Shown one piece after another: positions 55,109 to 64,000 of a stretch of DNA of 64,000 bases. The stretch is from the NCBI GenBank assembly GCA_031285565.1, contig JAITVY010000070.1:1-64000 (forward strand). Direction: 5' to 3'. The stretch comes from Tannerella sp. GTDB taxonomy: Bacteria; Bacteroidota; Bacteroidia; Bacteroidales; Tannerellaceae. A model generated the notes under the pieces. That model was given only the letters and a program-made list of their open reading frames with translations, was not told where the DNA came from and made no database searches. The first letter of the stretch is position 1. Each line of letters starts with the position of its first letter. A program made the translations under genes and the position numbers.

Positions 55109-56149
55109 TCATTCATTTGTTTCTACAGCTAATATTGCCTCAGTGTTATTACCGGTAGCTGTTTCACCCGGCAAAAGCAATGTATAAAGAGAGGCCTCTA
55201 TTCGCCTTATATAACTACGTTTATCCGTTTCAGGAGCATACACAAATCCCTCCGCTACAACAACCCGGTTATTCACTTCATCTAAACGGGCAACACTCAC
55301 AAATGGCCCACCCATCATATCTCCTTCCATTTCCCATAAACCCCGCAAAACACCAGCATATTTCCCATTCAATGTTATGGAATTATAATCCGTCATCAAC
55401 TTATTCGTCGACATATAAGAATTCGGATAAGTGCCCGGCATATTTATTTTCATAATCGAATCACGCATGGCAACCAGATAATCTAACGTAAACGTATTCG
55501 GATCAGTGTAAGGAAATGTATAAATCACTAAATCCATCCGTCCCGTATTTGCATTATTGGAGGTCCAGAAAAAATTAGTCGTATCTTTAAAATAAGCCAT
55601 CTCAGCGGGAGCGTAAATGCTTACATCAAACCGGTTCTTAACCATTTCCATGACCTTTGAGCTGAAATAATCACGATAAACATTACCCATCCGCAGCATC
55701 TCTTCTCTCGTAAAAAAATCGGCAAGTTGCCTTCTGTTTTCTTTTAAATAATCAATAAGCCCTTCCTTCGTAGGAGATGTAAGGTAGGCCACCACCTGCT
55801 TATCAACCCATTTATCTTTTTCCGATTTCAAACTGACTTTCGTATACTTCGACTCATTAACATCTACAATCAGAACATTTCGCAGATACGTCATCATACC
55901 ATTGAAGTCCTGAGGTTTAACATACATAATTTTCATTGTAGCCTCAGATTGAGGCAAACCGGGTACATCAATCAATAATTCTTCTTTCAAGACATGCCCT
56001 GCAGAATCTGCCCAAACGGATTCATCCATCGTAACAGCTATTTCATAAGGAAGTCCGATTGCGCTGACTCCAATCGGTTTCGAATCACATGACCCTAATA
56101 TAATCAATAAAAAAACGGCCACAAATGAAGTTAAAATCGTCGTTTTCAT
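55109..56149 (-). CDS. DUF4837 family lipoprotein
   Basis: 346 residues. Lipobox I-L-G-S-C (near Cys21). The mature part matches DUF4837 (G-L-P-Y-E-I-A-V-T-M-D near residue 33, V-K-N-R-F-D-V-S-I-Y-A-P, and F-W-T-S-N-N-A-N-T-G-R-M-D). Function unknown; in Bacteroidota it sits beside pdxA or rlmN, as here. A -7 box lies at 56170-56177. Confidence 0.88.
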   Translation of the reverse strand: MKTTILTSFVAVFLLIILGSCDSKPIGVSAIGLPYEIAVTMDESVWADSAGHVLKEELLIDVPGLPQSEATMKIMYVKPQDFNGMMTYLRNVLIVDVNESKYTKVSLKSEKDKWVDKQVVAYLTSPTKEGLIDYLKENRRQLADFFTREEMLRMGNVYRDYFSSKVMEMVKNRFDVSIYAPAEMAYFKDTTNFFWTSNNANTGRMDLVIYTFPYTDPNTFTLDYLVAMRDSIMKINMPGTYPNSYMSTNKLMTDYNSITLNGKYAGVLRGLWEMEGDMMGGPFVSVARLDEVNNRVVVAEGFVYAPETDKRSYIRRIEASLYTLLLPGETATGNNTEAILAVETNE

Positions 56150-56169
56150 AAGAATAATATTTTGTTGGA

Positions 56170-56177
56170 CAAATATA
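56170..56177 (-). promoter_or_regulatory. -7 box before the DUF4837 gene
   Basis: Minus-strand TATATTTG fits TAnnTTTG, about 20 bases before the start; -33 is weak. Confidence 0.5.
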
Positions 56178-56230
56178 CTCTTTTTTACACAGAAATGGTC
56201 AATTTTTCAGAGTCTGTTTAAACTTGCCGG

Positions 56231-57259
56231 TTATTTTTGTCTCGATTTTGCGGTAGATAACATACCACATGCCGCCATTATATCTTCACCCCGCGACATA
56301 CGGATAGTGCAGGTTATTCCTTTCTTGTTTAAAGTATCACAAAACAACTCCATTATTTTCAATTCAGCCGGTTGTAACGGAACATCCGGAATTGCATGAT
56401 AACGAATCAAATTCACCCGGCAGGAAATTCCTTTCAACAAAGATGCCAATGCCTTTGCATGTTGAACCGAGTCATTTTTCCCTTCAAACATGATATACTC
56501 AAATGAAACACGTCGTTGATGCGCAAAGTCATATTGACGGATCAACTGAATGACTTCAACTATTGGATATACCTTCTCTATCGGCATTAAAGCTAGACGC
56601 TCTTCCGGAAATGGAGAATGAAGACTAATGGCCAGATGACATGTACTTTCGTCCAGAAAACGTTGCAGGCCTTTAATCAAACCAATAGTAGAAACCGTAA
56701 TTCGTTTCGGACTCCACCCATACCCATAATCTGCTGTTAAAATATCCAATACCTTAAATAATTCATTCGTATTATCAAACGGCTCACCCATGCCCATAAA
56801 TACCAGATTTGTCAATTGAGATAACTCCGGTATCGATTGTATTTGATTTAATATTTCATTCGATGTCAAATTCGCAGAAAAGCCCTGTTTACCTGTCATA
56901 CAAAAAAGACAATCCATTTTGCATCCCACTTGTGAAGAAACACATAAAGTAGCACGGTCTTTTGACGGAATAAAAACACTCTCTATAAATTTCCCATTAT
57001 TAACAGAGAATAAATATTTTATGGTGCCATCAACTGAAACGGCAGAGTCTACGGGTGACATACACCCGACATCATATAATTCTTCAAGTTGGTTACGCTT
57101 AGGTAAGGAAAGATTGGTCATCTCATGAATTGAAGTCACCTTCTTCTTATAAATCCAATCGGCAATCTGTTTGGCTGCATAAGCAGGAAGTCCGACTCGC
57201 AGAGCTACACCTTTCAGATCATCGATTGTCATTCCCAGCAAATGTACTTTTTCTTCCAT
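56231..57259 (-). CDS. rlmN: 23S rRNA (adenine2503-C2)-methyltransferase
   Basis: 342 residues. Radical-SAM motif C-K-M-D-C-L-F-C, then M-T-G-K-Q-G-F; substrate region G-M-G-E-P-F-D-N. C-terminal R-M-S-R-G-E-D-I-M-A-A-C-G-M carries the catalytic Cys. Methylates A2503 of 23S rRNA and A37 of some tRNAs. A terminator separates it from the upstream foldase gene, so it may have its own promoter. Confidence 0.97.
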   Translation of the reverse strand: MEEKVHLLGMTIDDLKGVALRVGLPAYAAKQIADWIYKKKVTSIHEMTNLSLPKRNQLEELYDVGCMSPVDSAVSVDGTIKYLFSVNNGKFIESVFIPSKDRATLCVSSQVGCKMDCLFCMTGKQGFSANLTSNEILNQIQSIPELSQLTNLVFMGMGEPFDNTNELFKVLDILTADYGYGWSPKRITVSTIGLIKGLQRFLDESTCHLAISLHSPFPEERLALMPIEKVYPIVEVIQLIRQYDFAHQRRVSFEYIMFEGKNDSVQHAKALASLLKGISCRVNLIRYHAIPDVPLQPAELKIMELFCDTLNKKGITCTIRMSRGEDIMAACGMLSTAKSRQK

Positions 57260-57280
57260 ATTTACTTATTATCAAAATAC

Positions 57281-57312
57281 AATAAAAGCTGCTATACAAT
57301 CTGTATAACAGC
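57281..57312 (-). terminator. Terminator of the PpiD/SurA-like gene
   Basis: Minus-strand stem GCTGTTATACA/TGTATAGCAGC (11 bp with one G-T pair, 3-base loop) followed by TTTTATT. Confidence 0.8.
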
Positions 57313-57338
57313 CTTTATTCATATAAAAAATCCGTTTC

Positions 57339-59477
57339 TTATTCGAAGCGAATACGATTGTCTGTGATTTCAGCATTTTCCACCAAATTCTGCAAAAGCT
57401 GATAACCTACACGATATGCATTCGATGACTCCAATGTCTGTATTTGGCTCTTCTCATCATAAGCCCCTGCTTCCTTATTACGTTCAAAAACGTTAAATAC
57501 ATACACTCCGTTATTGCCTGCCACCGGTTGACTTATCTGGTTTAAAGGCGCATACGTGATTTTCGCATTCAAAATCGGCTCCAAACCAATTCTGGAAATA
57601 CGAGTTGTACTCATATTCACATATCTGACCGTATCAATTCGCGAATCCATTGCCTGTGCATAAGCCGTCATCGAACTCAGATTCTTTTCGCTTAATTGCT
57701 TAACTATTTCTTCGCCTTTCTTCTTCGTCCGCAATTCTGATGCCAATGCCGGAGCTACTGTTTGTATGGTTTGATATCCTTCAGGCAACACCTCTTTACG
57801 AATAGCAACAACAAAATTGTCTTTTGACTCAAAAATCCGGGATATCTCATCTTTTTTAGTGCCTTCAAAAGCCCAGCGAACTATCTGACGCGAATCAGTG
57901 ACAGAGCCCAAAAGACGATCACTCGAAGCCACTCTGGCGCCTTTCATCAACTCATAACCGGCATCTTTGGCTGCAAGTTCAATTTTATCAGCAGTATTAT
58001 TATTCCCTACAAATTGATTCAATGCATTATAAATGTCACTTTGTGTCTTTGTACTATAATTTACAGGTTTTAATACATAAGCAATTTTGTATTTAGAGAC
58101 CGGAGATGTTTTTTCCGTAACCTTAAAAATATGTGTTCCGTAAGAAGTTTTAAATGTAATAGGAACATTAACTGCCATATTAAAAATAGTATCTTTGAAC
58201 TCTTCACCTAACATACGTACGGCCCCTGCTTCGGTAAACCAACCGAATTCTCCGCCTGACTCTGCAGTTTGATCCATAGAATATTGTCGGGCCATCTCTG
58301 CAAAATCGCCACCGGCTTTCAGAACGGTTAATAAGCTATCTGCCAGTTGATTCATCTGTTCTGCACTTCCGGCTTGAGAAGCTAAATAAATTTGACTCAC
58401 TTTTAGAGAATCGGCTTCTGTTTTTCTACCCAAAAGTTTTACAACCCGATAACTTTCATTTTTAAACACCGGACCCTCTATTTCACCAATTTCTGCTGAT
58501 GATAAAAATGGAACAAGATCCTCATCCACAGAACCGGCTGAAACATATACGTCAATGAAAGGTACTTCTGAATAATAATTAACCACTTCAGCATCATTGG
58601 TTGCTGTCTCCAACTCTTCTTTAGCCTTTTGCATCTCAACACGAACAGCTTCATAATCCTCCTGGCTCGGACGAATATCTACTGAGATATAATCCAATAC
58701 ACGCATTTCTTTCTGCTTATATTGGTCTTTTCGTTGATTATAAAGCTTCTTGATATCACTATCACTTACTTGAATCGTTGAATCAGGAATTGTAGCATAA
58801 GATTGCATTACATAAGCAATATCCGAGTTCGGAGTAGTAGCATCATAAGCATCTTTAGCCTCTAACGGATTCGCAACAATTGCTTTAGTCAATAAATTTG
58901 TATATTTATCCTGCATACGTTGCAATTTCATATTCCGCTCCCAAAACAACCAATATTGACGTGCTTGTTCTACTTCAGCACGCTGATCAACCGGAATTGC
59001 TTCCATATTTTCGATCGTTTTCAGAAAACTGAGTACCCTGTTCCTACTATATGCACCCGTCTGAGGATCCATAAAGAAAGGGAATTGCTGTGCCATCGGA
59101 GATAAGTTCTGACCTTGCACCATATCAAACAACTCATCCGATGTAACTTGTATACCTAAATCACTTAACGCTTCTTTCATCACAATCTCACGGGTCATCG
59201 CATCGTAAACACTTTGCCTGATTTGTCCGCTTATTTCTTCTGGTACAGAAGTTGTCTGAGACTGCATTTTATAAACATTAATCATTTCATCAATCCGTTG
59301 TTGATACTCTAAATGATTAATCGGAGTTCCGTCAACAACAGCAACCTGATCCTGATTCTGCCTGAAATAACTGGAACCGGAATTCAAAAAGTCGCCGATG
59401 ATAAATGCAAACAATGCCAAACCAACTACAACTACCAATAATCCGGCCTTACTTCTAATTTTTTCTAATGTAGCCAT
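57339..59477 (-). CDS. PpiD/SurA-like periplasmic foldase
   Basis: 712 residues. One N-terminal membrane helix (about 12-32) with a PpiD-like start (M-A-T-L-E-K-I-R-S-K-A-G-L-L), a SurA_N-like helical domain, a parvulin domain around residues 360-450 (Q-Y-S-M-D-Q-T-A-E-S-G-G-E-F-G-W-F), then a second, degenerate prolyl-isomerase-like part. Helps fold outer-membrane proteins. The LptC gene is 91 bases upstream; a -7 box lies between. Confidence 0.92.
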   Translation of the reverse strand: MATLEKIRSKAGLLVVVVGLALFAFIIGDFLNSGSSYFRQNQDQVAVVDGTPINHLEYQQRIDEMINVYKMQSQTTSVPEEISGQIRQSVYDAMTREIVMKEALSDLGIQVTSDELFDMVQGQNLSPMAQQFPFFMDPQTGAYSRNRVLSFLKTIENMEAIPVDQRAEVEQARQYWLFWERNMKLQRMQDKYTNLLTKAIVANPLEAKDAYDATTPNSDIAYVMQSYATIPDSTIQVSDSDIKKLYNQRKDQYKQKEMRVLDYISVDIRPSQEDYEAVRVEMQKAKEELETATNDAEVVNYYSEVPFIDVYVSAGSVDEDLVPFLSSAEIGEIEGPVFKNESYRVVKLLGRKTEADSLKVSQIYLASQAGSAEQMNQLADSLLTVLKAGGDFAEMARQYSMDQTAESGGEFGWFTEAGAVRMLGEEFKDTIFNMAVNVPITFKTSYGTHIFKVTEKTSPVSKYKIAYVLKPVNYSTKTQSDIYNALNQFVGNNNTADKIELAAKDAGYELMKGARVASSDRLLGSVTDSRQIVRWAFEGTKKDEISRIFESKDNFVVAIRKEVLPEGYQTIQTVAPALASELRTKKKGEEIVKQLSEKNLSSMTAYAQAMDSRIDTVRYVNMSTTRISRIGLEPILNAKITYAPLNQISQPVAGNNGVYVFNVFERNKEAGAYDEKSQIQTLESSNAYRVGYQLLQNLVENAEITDNRIRFE

Positions 59478-59521
59478 TTCTATATTATACTAATTTTTAT
59501 TATATTCTTCATTTAAGGGCA

Positions 59522-59529
59522 CAAAGGTA
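59522..59529 (-). promoter_or_regulatory. -7 box before the PpiD/SurA-like gene
   Basis: Minus-strand TACCTTTG fits TAnnTTTG, 45 bases before the start; no clear -33. Confidence 0.45.
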
Positions 59530-59568
59530 TAAAAAAAAGAATTTGAAGAGACATTTCTTATGTTTTTT

Positions 59569-60195
59569 TTACGGAGAAGGCGTATTTTCAATTTTTGTTG
59601 TATCAGCAGTACTCCTTTTAATCGGAATTTCAGCACCCGATTCATAAATTTGATATTGAGTAAGTGTTTGATTCGACTTAAAACCAATACCTGTGTTTAC
59701 ATAATCCCCCTTTGTTATTTTAATAAATTTGTCAGAATAAATTTCTTCTTTCTGTTGATCCCAATATAATTCGGATGTCTCAAAACGTTCTCCGCTCAGA
59801 CTCTCAACAACTACATTCCCCACAGCTCTCACCAGTTGTTTTTTTGTATAACGATAAGCTGTATCAGCATCAATGCTGGCTTCGACACGAAACAAAGAGT
59901 CAAACTTCTCAATATGAACTTTTTCCGGAAAATACCAATAAGGTTCCGGCTCTTCTTCAAAAATATAAAACTCCGCAGCATCAATTTTATATCGTGTAAT
60001 GCCCGAGTCCGAAAATAACATTGACCAATCCGTAGCCTTCATAAAATAAATATGCTCACGGGTACTAAGATCAACAAAGTCTTTTTTATCCCCTCCGCAA
60101 GAAAAAAGCAAAGAAATGAAAAGAGGCATAGCAATCAGCCAAAAAGCGATTGCTATGCCCTGTTTATTTCCTTCGCGAAGAAAACGACGCGTCAT
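59569..60195 (-). CDS. lptC: LptC family LPS export protein
   Basis: 208 residues. N-terminal signal/anchor with L-L-F-S-C (near Cys33), so probably a lipoprotein. Beta-jelly-roll with Y-K-I-D-A-A-E-F-Y-I-F, R-A-V-G-N-V-V-V-E-S and E-I-Y-S-D-K-F-I-K-I. Links the LptBFG transporter to LptA in lipopolysaccharide transport. TPR gene ends 6 bases before it; cotranscribed. Confidence 0.92.
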   Translation of the reverse strand: MTRRFLREGNKQGIAIAFWLIAMPLFISLLFSCGGDKKDFVDLSTREHIYFMKATDWSMLFSDSGITRYKIDAAEFYIFEEEPEPYWYFPEKVHIEKFDSLFRVEASIDADTAYRYTKKQLVRAVGNVVVESLSGERFETSELYWDQQKEEIYSDKFIKITKGDYVNTGIGFKSNQTLTQYQIYESGAEIPIKRSTADTTKIENTPSP

Positions 60196-60201
60196 ATATA
60201 T

Positions 60202-61563
60202 TTATCTAATAGTCGTACTTTCTCCAATCCAGCCACCAATCGTTATGCGTTTGCCCTTTTCAAGTTCCGGGTGCATAAAGATTTCTTCTGTCGTTGGGAA
60301 ATGATTACTAAATCTTGCAATTAAAGAACTGGCTTCGCTTGCACATGAAGAATCTGCTCTACGCGCTGCTTCAAATTTATCTACTACTGCATAGTATACA
60401 CATTTACGCATAACAGGATCATCATAAATACTTCCTGCTGTAGCCGCATACATGTTTCCGATTAAGATATAAGCCTTACAAGCCTTAGGATTTGCTTCAA
60501 TAGCTTTCTGGCAGTACTGTCTGGCTTTTGAATAACTATTCCGGTCATAAGAAATAGCAGCTATTGTATAATAAATATCCGATTTAGTAGTATCGTCTGT
60601 TGCTAAAGAAGCTGCCTCTACAAAGAATTTATCAGCCGCGTCGTAATCATTCTTCTTCAAAGCCTGTCTGCCTAATCCAAATGCAGATTCCATTGTTGGT
60701 TGCAACTTATGTGCATAACCTGATGCGGTAAAATAAGTTTCACTCTCCTGACAACCAACTCTTCTGAATAAAGTAATAGCTTCTTTCAAGAAATCAATAT
60801 CACTCTTATTTGCTTCGATTTTTTGAGCATAAATACTTTCCAGAGTTTCGCAATCAGCAGCTCCGCTACTTGCAAATCCGGACTCTATACCAGATTTCAG
60901 TGCCTGCAAATTTGTTACTTCTTTTTCATTATTTGAAGCTTCTGCCTCTCTTAACTGAGCATCAAATATAGCAGAACATTTCAAGAAATCTTCTACATAT
61001 TTCCCTTTGTGATCAGGATTAGTTGCCAGCATTTTATGCGATGCAAACATATACCATGAAATACCTAAAGCTTCTGTTTTATCCTTATACTCATCAACAA
61101 TAGGAGTTAACCAATTATACACAATCGTAGGATCCAGTTTATCTCCTTTTAAACGGATATAATCTTGCGCCTTACGAGCTATAATCCAATCTTTGCCATA
61201 CCGTGTATCATCTCCGAAATATTTAACACGTTTGTCATAAACACCCATCAACTCCTCTATTAATGCATCCTGTTTAGCAGGATCCTTCTCCTCCGAAATC
61301 TGCCAGTTCACAATCTGAACGCCATACAAATACAAATCTTTGGTAGCAGCCGGACACTCGTCATATGCTGCTTTCCATGGAGTATATGCATCTGCATAAT
61401 TCTTCACCTTTGCATAAGGCGTAAACAAACTGATATTAGTCAGGCAGCGAATGCTGTCTTCTCCCGATCCATATTGGGTTCCGTTATCAACCCCTTTCTG
61501 TGCATTTGCACCCATTATTGTTGCAACAAGTCCTGCAGCCAATAATAATCCTTTGATTTTCAT
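60202..61563 (-). CDS. TPR-repeat exported protein
   Basis: 453 residues from ATG 61563 (a TTG at 61569 is in frame). Signal peptide ends in G-A-N-A-Q. Helical TPR-type units, clearest at N-D-Y-D-A-A-D-K-F-F-V-E-A-A and N-S-Y-S-K-A-R-Q-Y-C-Q-K-A-I-E-A-N-P. Conserved between LptC and an outer-membrane protein in Bacteroidales; function not established. Seems to be exported to the periplasm. Confidence 0.85.
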   Translation of the reverse strand: MKIKGLLLAAGLVATIMGANAQKGVDNGTQYGSGEDSIRCLTNISLFTPYAKVKNYADAYTPWKAAYDECPAATKDLYLYGVQIVNWQISEEKDPAKQDALIEELMGVYDKRVKYFGDDTRYGKDWIIARKAQDYIRLKGDKLDPTIVYNWLTPIVDEYKDKTEALGISWYMFASHKMLATNPDHKGKYVEDFLKCSAIFDAQLREAEASNNEKEVTNLQALKSGIESGFASSGAADCETLESIYAQKIEANKSDIDFLKEAITLFRRVGCQESETYFTASGYAHKLQPTMESAFGLGRQALKKNDYDAADKFFVEAASLATDDTTKSDIYYTIAAISYDRNSYSKARQYCQKAIEANPKACKAYILIGNMYAATAGSIYDDPVMRKCVYYAVVDKFEAARRADSSCASEASSLIARFSNHFPTTEEIFMHPELEKGKRITIGGWIGESTTIR

Positions 61564-61608
61564 GTTCAAAAATATTTAAAGGTTTATATTATCATTTAAT
61601 AACCAATC

Positions 61609-62850
61609 TCAATCAACTTTTCGTTTAAAGAACCAATATTCGTTAAATGTATAACTTATCGTTAATCGCAAATACTGCTCTTTTATTAAAGTACTACTTT
61701 CAGGTGATACATTCACATACTCTACCGATGCATTGATAAATGAACGATTATCCATCAATGGAAAACCCATACCTACCGTGGCACCATATTCGTTATAACT
61801 AGATCCATCAATCTTCAGATACGAGTTATCATAATGCAATCCGGCACGATATCTGACACGCTTCATATACGATCTGGTAAAATTATTCGGTATATATTCC
61901 CCACCTAAAGCAACTTTCAACATGTTCTTATAGTTTTTGCTAGTTCCTTCAAACTGAGCTTTTGACCATTCCTGAAAAGATACATCGGCCGCCAGTATCA
62001 TTTTATTATCTTTCGTGTATGAAAGACCAACCCCATACACATTCGGAATGTCATAACCGTGATTCCTTACCGTATCACCACTTATTAAACTCGAAAAATC
62101 CGAGGAGCTTGAAACCAAATCATAAGCAGTAGCCTTTAATTTTATCTTTGGTGAATAAACCACTCCCAATGTCAATCGCTCTGTCTTAGAAAGAGGATGA
62201 GTATATTGAATTCCAAAATCATATTTCAGATTATGTACATTCACTTTGTTCTTTGTGTAAACAGATATAGACGTTAATTGAGTCTCACGATTTACACTAC
62301 CAAAGAGATAACTAACATTTGCTCCTAATGCAAGACGCTTCTTCCATATATCTATAGACAATCCAACATACACTTCGTTTAATCCGCCGGTTCCTTTAAA
62401 CCGCTCCGCATATGTTAAATTATCCGAAGTAGTAGTCTGTTTATAGAAATCATACCCGACATGCGAATAAGGCAAAACGCCGACACTCATGGCCAACTGG
62501 CTTGTTAATGGAAACTGCATCGCTGCATACTCAAAATTCCCGTTTATATCTTTTTGGCTATAAAGTCCGTCGTCATACCATGAACGATGGATAGTAGCAC
62601 CTGCATCAAAAAGAAAAGTCAACGAGTCCATACTCGAATAAGAAGCCGGATTCATCGGATTAATTTGCCGGGATGAACGCAAGCCGTAACCAATCCCTCC
62701 CATTGAACGACCGGCACCAAAAGAGCGGTCGGCTATTGAACCAAAACCATACCGTGTGTATGGAGAATTTGTGCTATTTTGTGCAATCAATGATACATTT
62801 ACAAATAACAACAACCCTAATACTACCGCTACCCTATTGATTTTCAACAT
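61609..62850 (-). CDS. FadL/PorV-like outer-membrane beta-barrel
   Basis: 413 residues with a signal peptide (about 22 residues). N-S-P-Y-T-R-Y-G-F-G and N-P-A-S-Y-S-S-M-D-S-L-T-F near the start fit FadL-like barrels of Bacteroidota; amphipathic strands run to the C-terminus. Start overlaps the coaX stop by 17 bases, indicating cotranscription with coaX. Transport role unknown. Confidence 0.8.
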   Translation of the reverse strand: MLKINRVAVVLGLLLFVNVSLIAQNSTNSPYTRYGFGSIADRSFGAGRSMGGIGYGLRSSRQINPMNPASYSSMDSLTFLFDAGATIHRSWYDDGLYSQKDINGNFEYAAMQFPLTSQLAMSVGVLPYSHVGYDFYKQTTTSDNLTYAERFKGTGGLNEVYVGLSIDIWKKRLALGANVSYLFGSVNRETQLTSISVYTKNKVNVHNLKYDFGIQYTHPLSKTERLTLGVVYSPKIKLKATAYDLVSSSSDFSSLISGDTVRNHGYDIPNVYGVGLSYTKDNKMILAADVSFQEWSKAQFEGTSKNYKNMLKVALGGEYIPNNFTRSYMKRVRYRAGLHYDNSYLKIDGSSYNEYGATVGMGFPLMDNRSFINASVEYVNVSPESSTLIKEQYLRLTISYTFNEYWFFKRKVD

Positions 62851-63565
62851 TATATTCTATAATTCTATTTAATCCGATCAACACTAAATTTATAGCTGCA
62901 AAGATGGAGTTTTTCAGCCGTCTTTCAAAATAAAACGAATGCCCGCCTGTTAAAAAAACGAAAAGATCCGGATATTTACAGCGTAAATCCGTAATATAAC
63001 CGTCCATTTCATAAATAATACCATTCACAACTCCTCCCAATATAGCACTTTCAGTACTCGTTCCTAAAAAAGGGATATCCTCTCGTTCTACTACCATAGG
63101 CAACCTTTTGGTAAACTGATTTAAAGCACGAAAACGTGTTGTCATGCCAGGCGATATATTTCCACCAATAAAACATCCCGACGATTCAACCACGTCATAC
63201 GTAATAGCAGTACCGGCATCTATGACTAAAACATTTTTATTGGGTTGTAAAAAATTAGCAGCAACGACAGCCGCAACCCGATCCTTCCCTAATGTTTTTG
63301 GCGTATCATACAAAATATCAATTGGTAATTGCAAATGTTCATCTAAACAGTAAAAAACATTTAAATGACTTTCCAAAAATGCAATTAATTTATCGTCAAA
63401 CTCACTTACAGTTGATAAAATACCGTTCACGAATGGATATTTCTCAAATAATGAGATCAAATCAGACTCTCCTAAATTTTCATAAACGGAAGATACCAAC
63501 ATTCTTTCGTGATCAAAAACCGCAATCTTTGTTGCTGTATTCCCCTGCTCAATAATCAGATTCAA
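62834..63565 (-). CDS. coaX: Type III pantothenate kinase
   Basis: 243 residues. Phosphorylates pantothenate in coenzyme A synthesis. N-terminus I-I-E-Q-G-N-T-A-T-K (Bacteroidota variant of D-x-G-N-T), V-I-D-A-G-T-A-I-T-Y, G-G-N-I-S-P-G, and G-T-S-T-E-S-A-I-L-G-G. Head of the row coaX, barrel, TPR, lptC. A -7 box lies at 63603-63610. Confidence 0.96.
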   Translation of the reverse strand: MNLIIEQGNTATKIAVFDHERMLVSSVYENLGESDLISLFEKYPFVNGILSTVSEFDDKLIAFLESHLNVFYCLDEHLQLPIDILYDTPKTLGKDRVAAVVAANFLQPNKNVLVIDAGTAITYDVVESSGCFIGGNISPGMTTRFRALNQFTKRLPMVVEREDIPFLGTSTESAILGGVVNGIIYEMDGYITDLRCKYPDLFVFLTGGHSFYFERRLKNSIFAAINLVLIGLNRIIEYNVENQ

Positions 63566-63602
63566 AATCGTTGCTTTCTTCTAATTACGCAGCAAAGGAA
63601 AA

Positions 63603-63610
63603 CAAAATTA
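63603..63610 (-). promoter_or_regulatory. -7 box before coaX
   Basis: Minus-strand TAATTTTG fits TAnnTTTG, about 38 bases before the start; -33 not clear. Confidence 0.45.
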
Positions 63611-63817
63611 ACGAAAAAACCACATTTTTGTAAATAGAAAAATGCTTAATAAAATCTTCTAAACATTTTTTTATTCTTCTGATTTCAATATGATAGATAT
63701 TTATCTCTGGAAAAATCACCCAAGTAAATAAAGATATCACTAATAACAATTGCTGTCAATAACATCCTTCTTCACTTTCTCTTTTTACCTTGATTTAATT
63801 TTCAATTTTCCACTTTG

Positions 63818-63834
63818 ACTATGGCCGATTTCCG
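63818..63834 (+). repeat. CTATRGCCGAT intergenic motif, copy 3
   Basis: ACTATGGCCGATTTCCG between repeats of the form TCAATTTTC. Confidence 0.55.
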
Positions 63835-63853
63835 CTTCGCTCCAATTCAATTT

Positions 63854-64000
63854 TCAATTAATAAAACCCTTCTCCCCCTGAATCCCGGCAATAACCTGTA
63901 ACACCTTTTCTACTTCGTCCGGAACGCCATAAACAACAAATGATTTACCTCCTTCACTACCACCGATACCACCCGAAGCATACGGAATAACACTTACATT
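63854..64000 (-). CDS. Unidentified protein, C-terminal end (partial)
   Basis: A minus-strand frame enters from the right edge and stops with TGA at 63856-63854. The 48 visible residues include V-I-P-Y-A-S-G-G-I-G-G-S-E-G-G-K and Y-G-V-P-D-E-V-E-K-V-L-Q-V-I, which looks like a folded protein with a terminal helix, but I do not recognise the family. It lies upstream of coaX on the same strand, with about 290 bases between. Confidence 0.6.
   Translation of the reverse strand, partial: NVSVIPYASGGIGGSEGGKSFVVYGVPDEVEKVLQVIAGIQGEKGFIN

Overview
The window is a Bacteroidota chromosome, most likely order Bacteroidales. Supporting features are SusC/SusD pairs, a GPH mannoside symporter with a GH130 phosphorylase, Bacteroidota-style promoters (-33 TTTG, -7 TAnnTTTG; good examples before tRNA-Lys, blaI, the NtrC-type regulator gene, and the genes starting at 46071 and 50829), AT-rich intergenic spacers, and the SecG/LptE, LptC and CoaX neighbourhoods usual in this group. 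Genus was not determined.

Layout. 1-2.5 kb: the end of a prophage (tail-type protein, LamG-like protein, holin, GH108 endolysin, predicted single-protein spanin) next to a tRNA-Lys(CTT). 2.7-5.7 kb: tldE/tldD peptidase pair. 5.9-9.0 kb: GDP-fucose synthesis (gmd, fcl) and an AraC regulator. 9.0-22.4 kb: a visibly GC-richer island, all on the minus strand. It holds SusC, SusD, a surface lipoprotein, a truncated Rid-family gene, a DUF4369 lipoprotein, and two tandem copies of a two-gene module (DUF6057 membrane protein + PD40 beta-propeller lipoprotein with a CxxCH motif). 22.8-29.2 kb: an AT-richer beta-mannan operon (GH130 phosphorylase, symporter, 2-epimerase, GH26 and GH5_7 mannanases). 29.5-33.3 kb: DUF763, a polytopic protein, DUF418. 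33.5-35.8 kb: BlaI repressor with an M56 sensor peptidase. 35.9-39.3 kb: SppA and an XRE/DUF3836/DUF2975 group. 39.6-44 kb: TolC with a sigma-54 promoter, followed by an NtrC-type response regulator and its kinase. 44.2-48 kb: enolase, a lipoprotein, class I aldolase, YegP-like protein. 48-64 kb: minus-strand envelope and housekeeping genes (SecG, LptE, sigma-54 activator, a four-gene lipid head-group set, PdxA, DUF4837, RlmN, PpiD/SurA-like foldase, LptC, TPR protein, outer-membrane barrel, CoaX).

How genes work together. The mannan operon encodes a complete route: surface or periplasmic mannanases release mannobiose, the symporter imports it, the epimerase converts it to mannosyl-glucose, and GH130 phosphorolyses that. 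The island beside it has its own SusCD and looks separately acquired. Its left edge shows a glycosidase C-terminal remnant fused in frame behind the AraC stop codon, with a 13-bp tandem repeat at the joint.

The strongest candidates for undescribed biology are: (i) the duplicated DUF6057/PD40-CxxCH module; (ii) the cytidylyltransferase/SDR/CDP-alcohol transferase/acyltransferase set, in which three enzymes depart from textbook active-site motifs; (iii) a lone TolC driven by sigma-54 through an adjacent NtrC-type pair.
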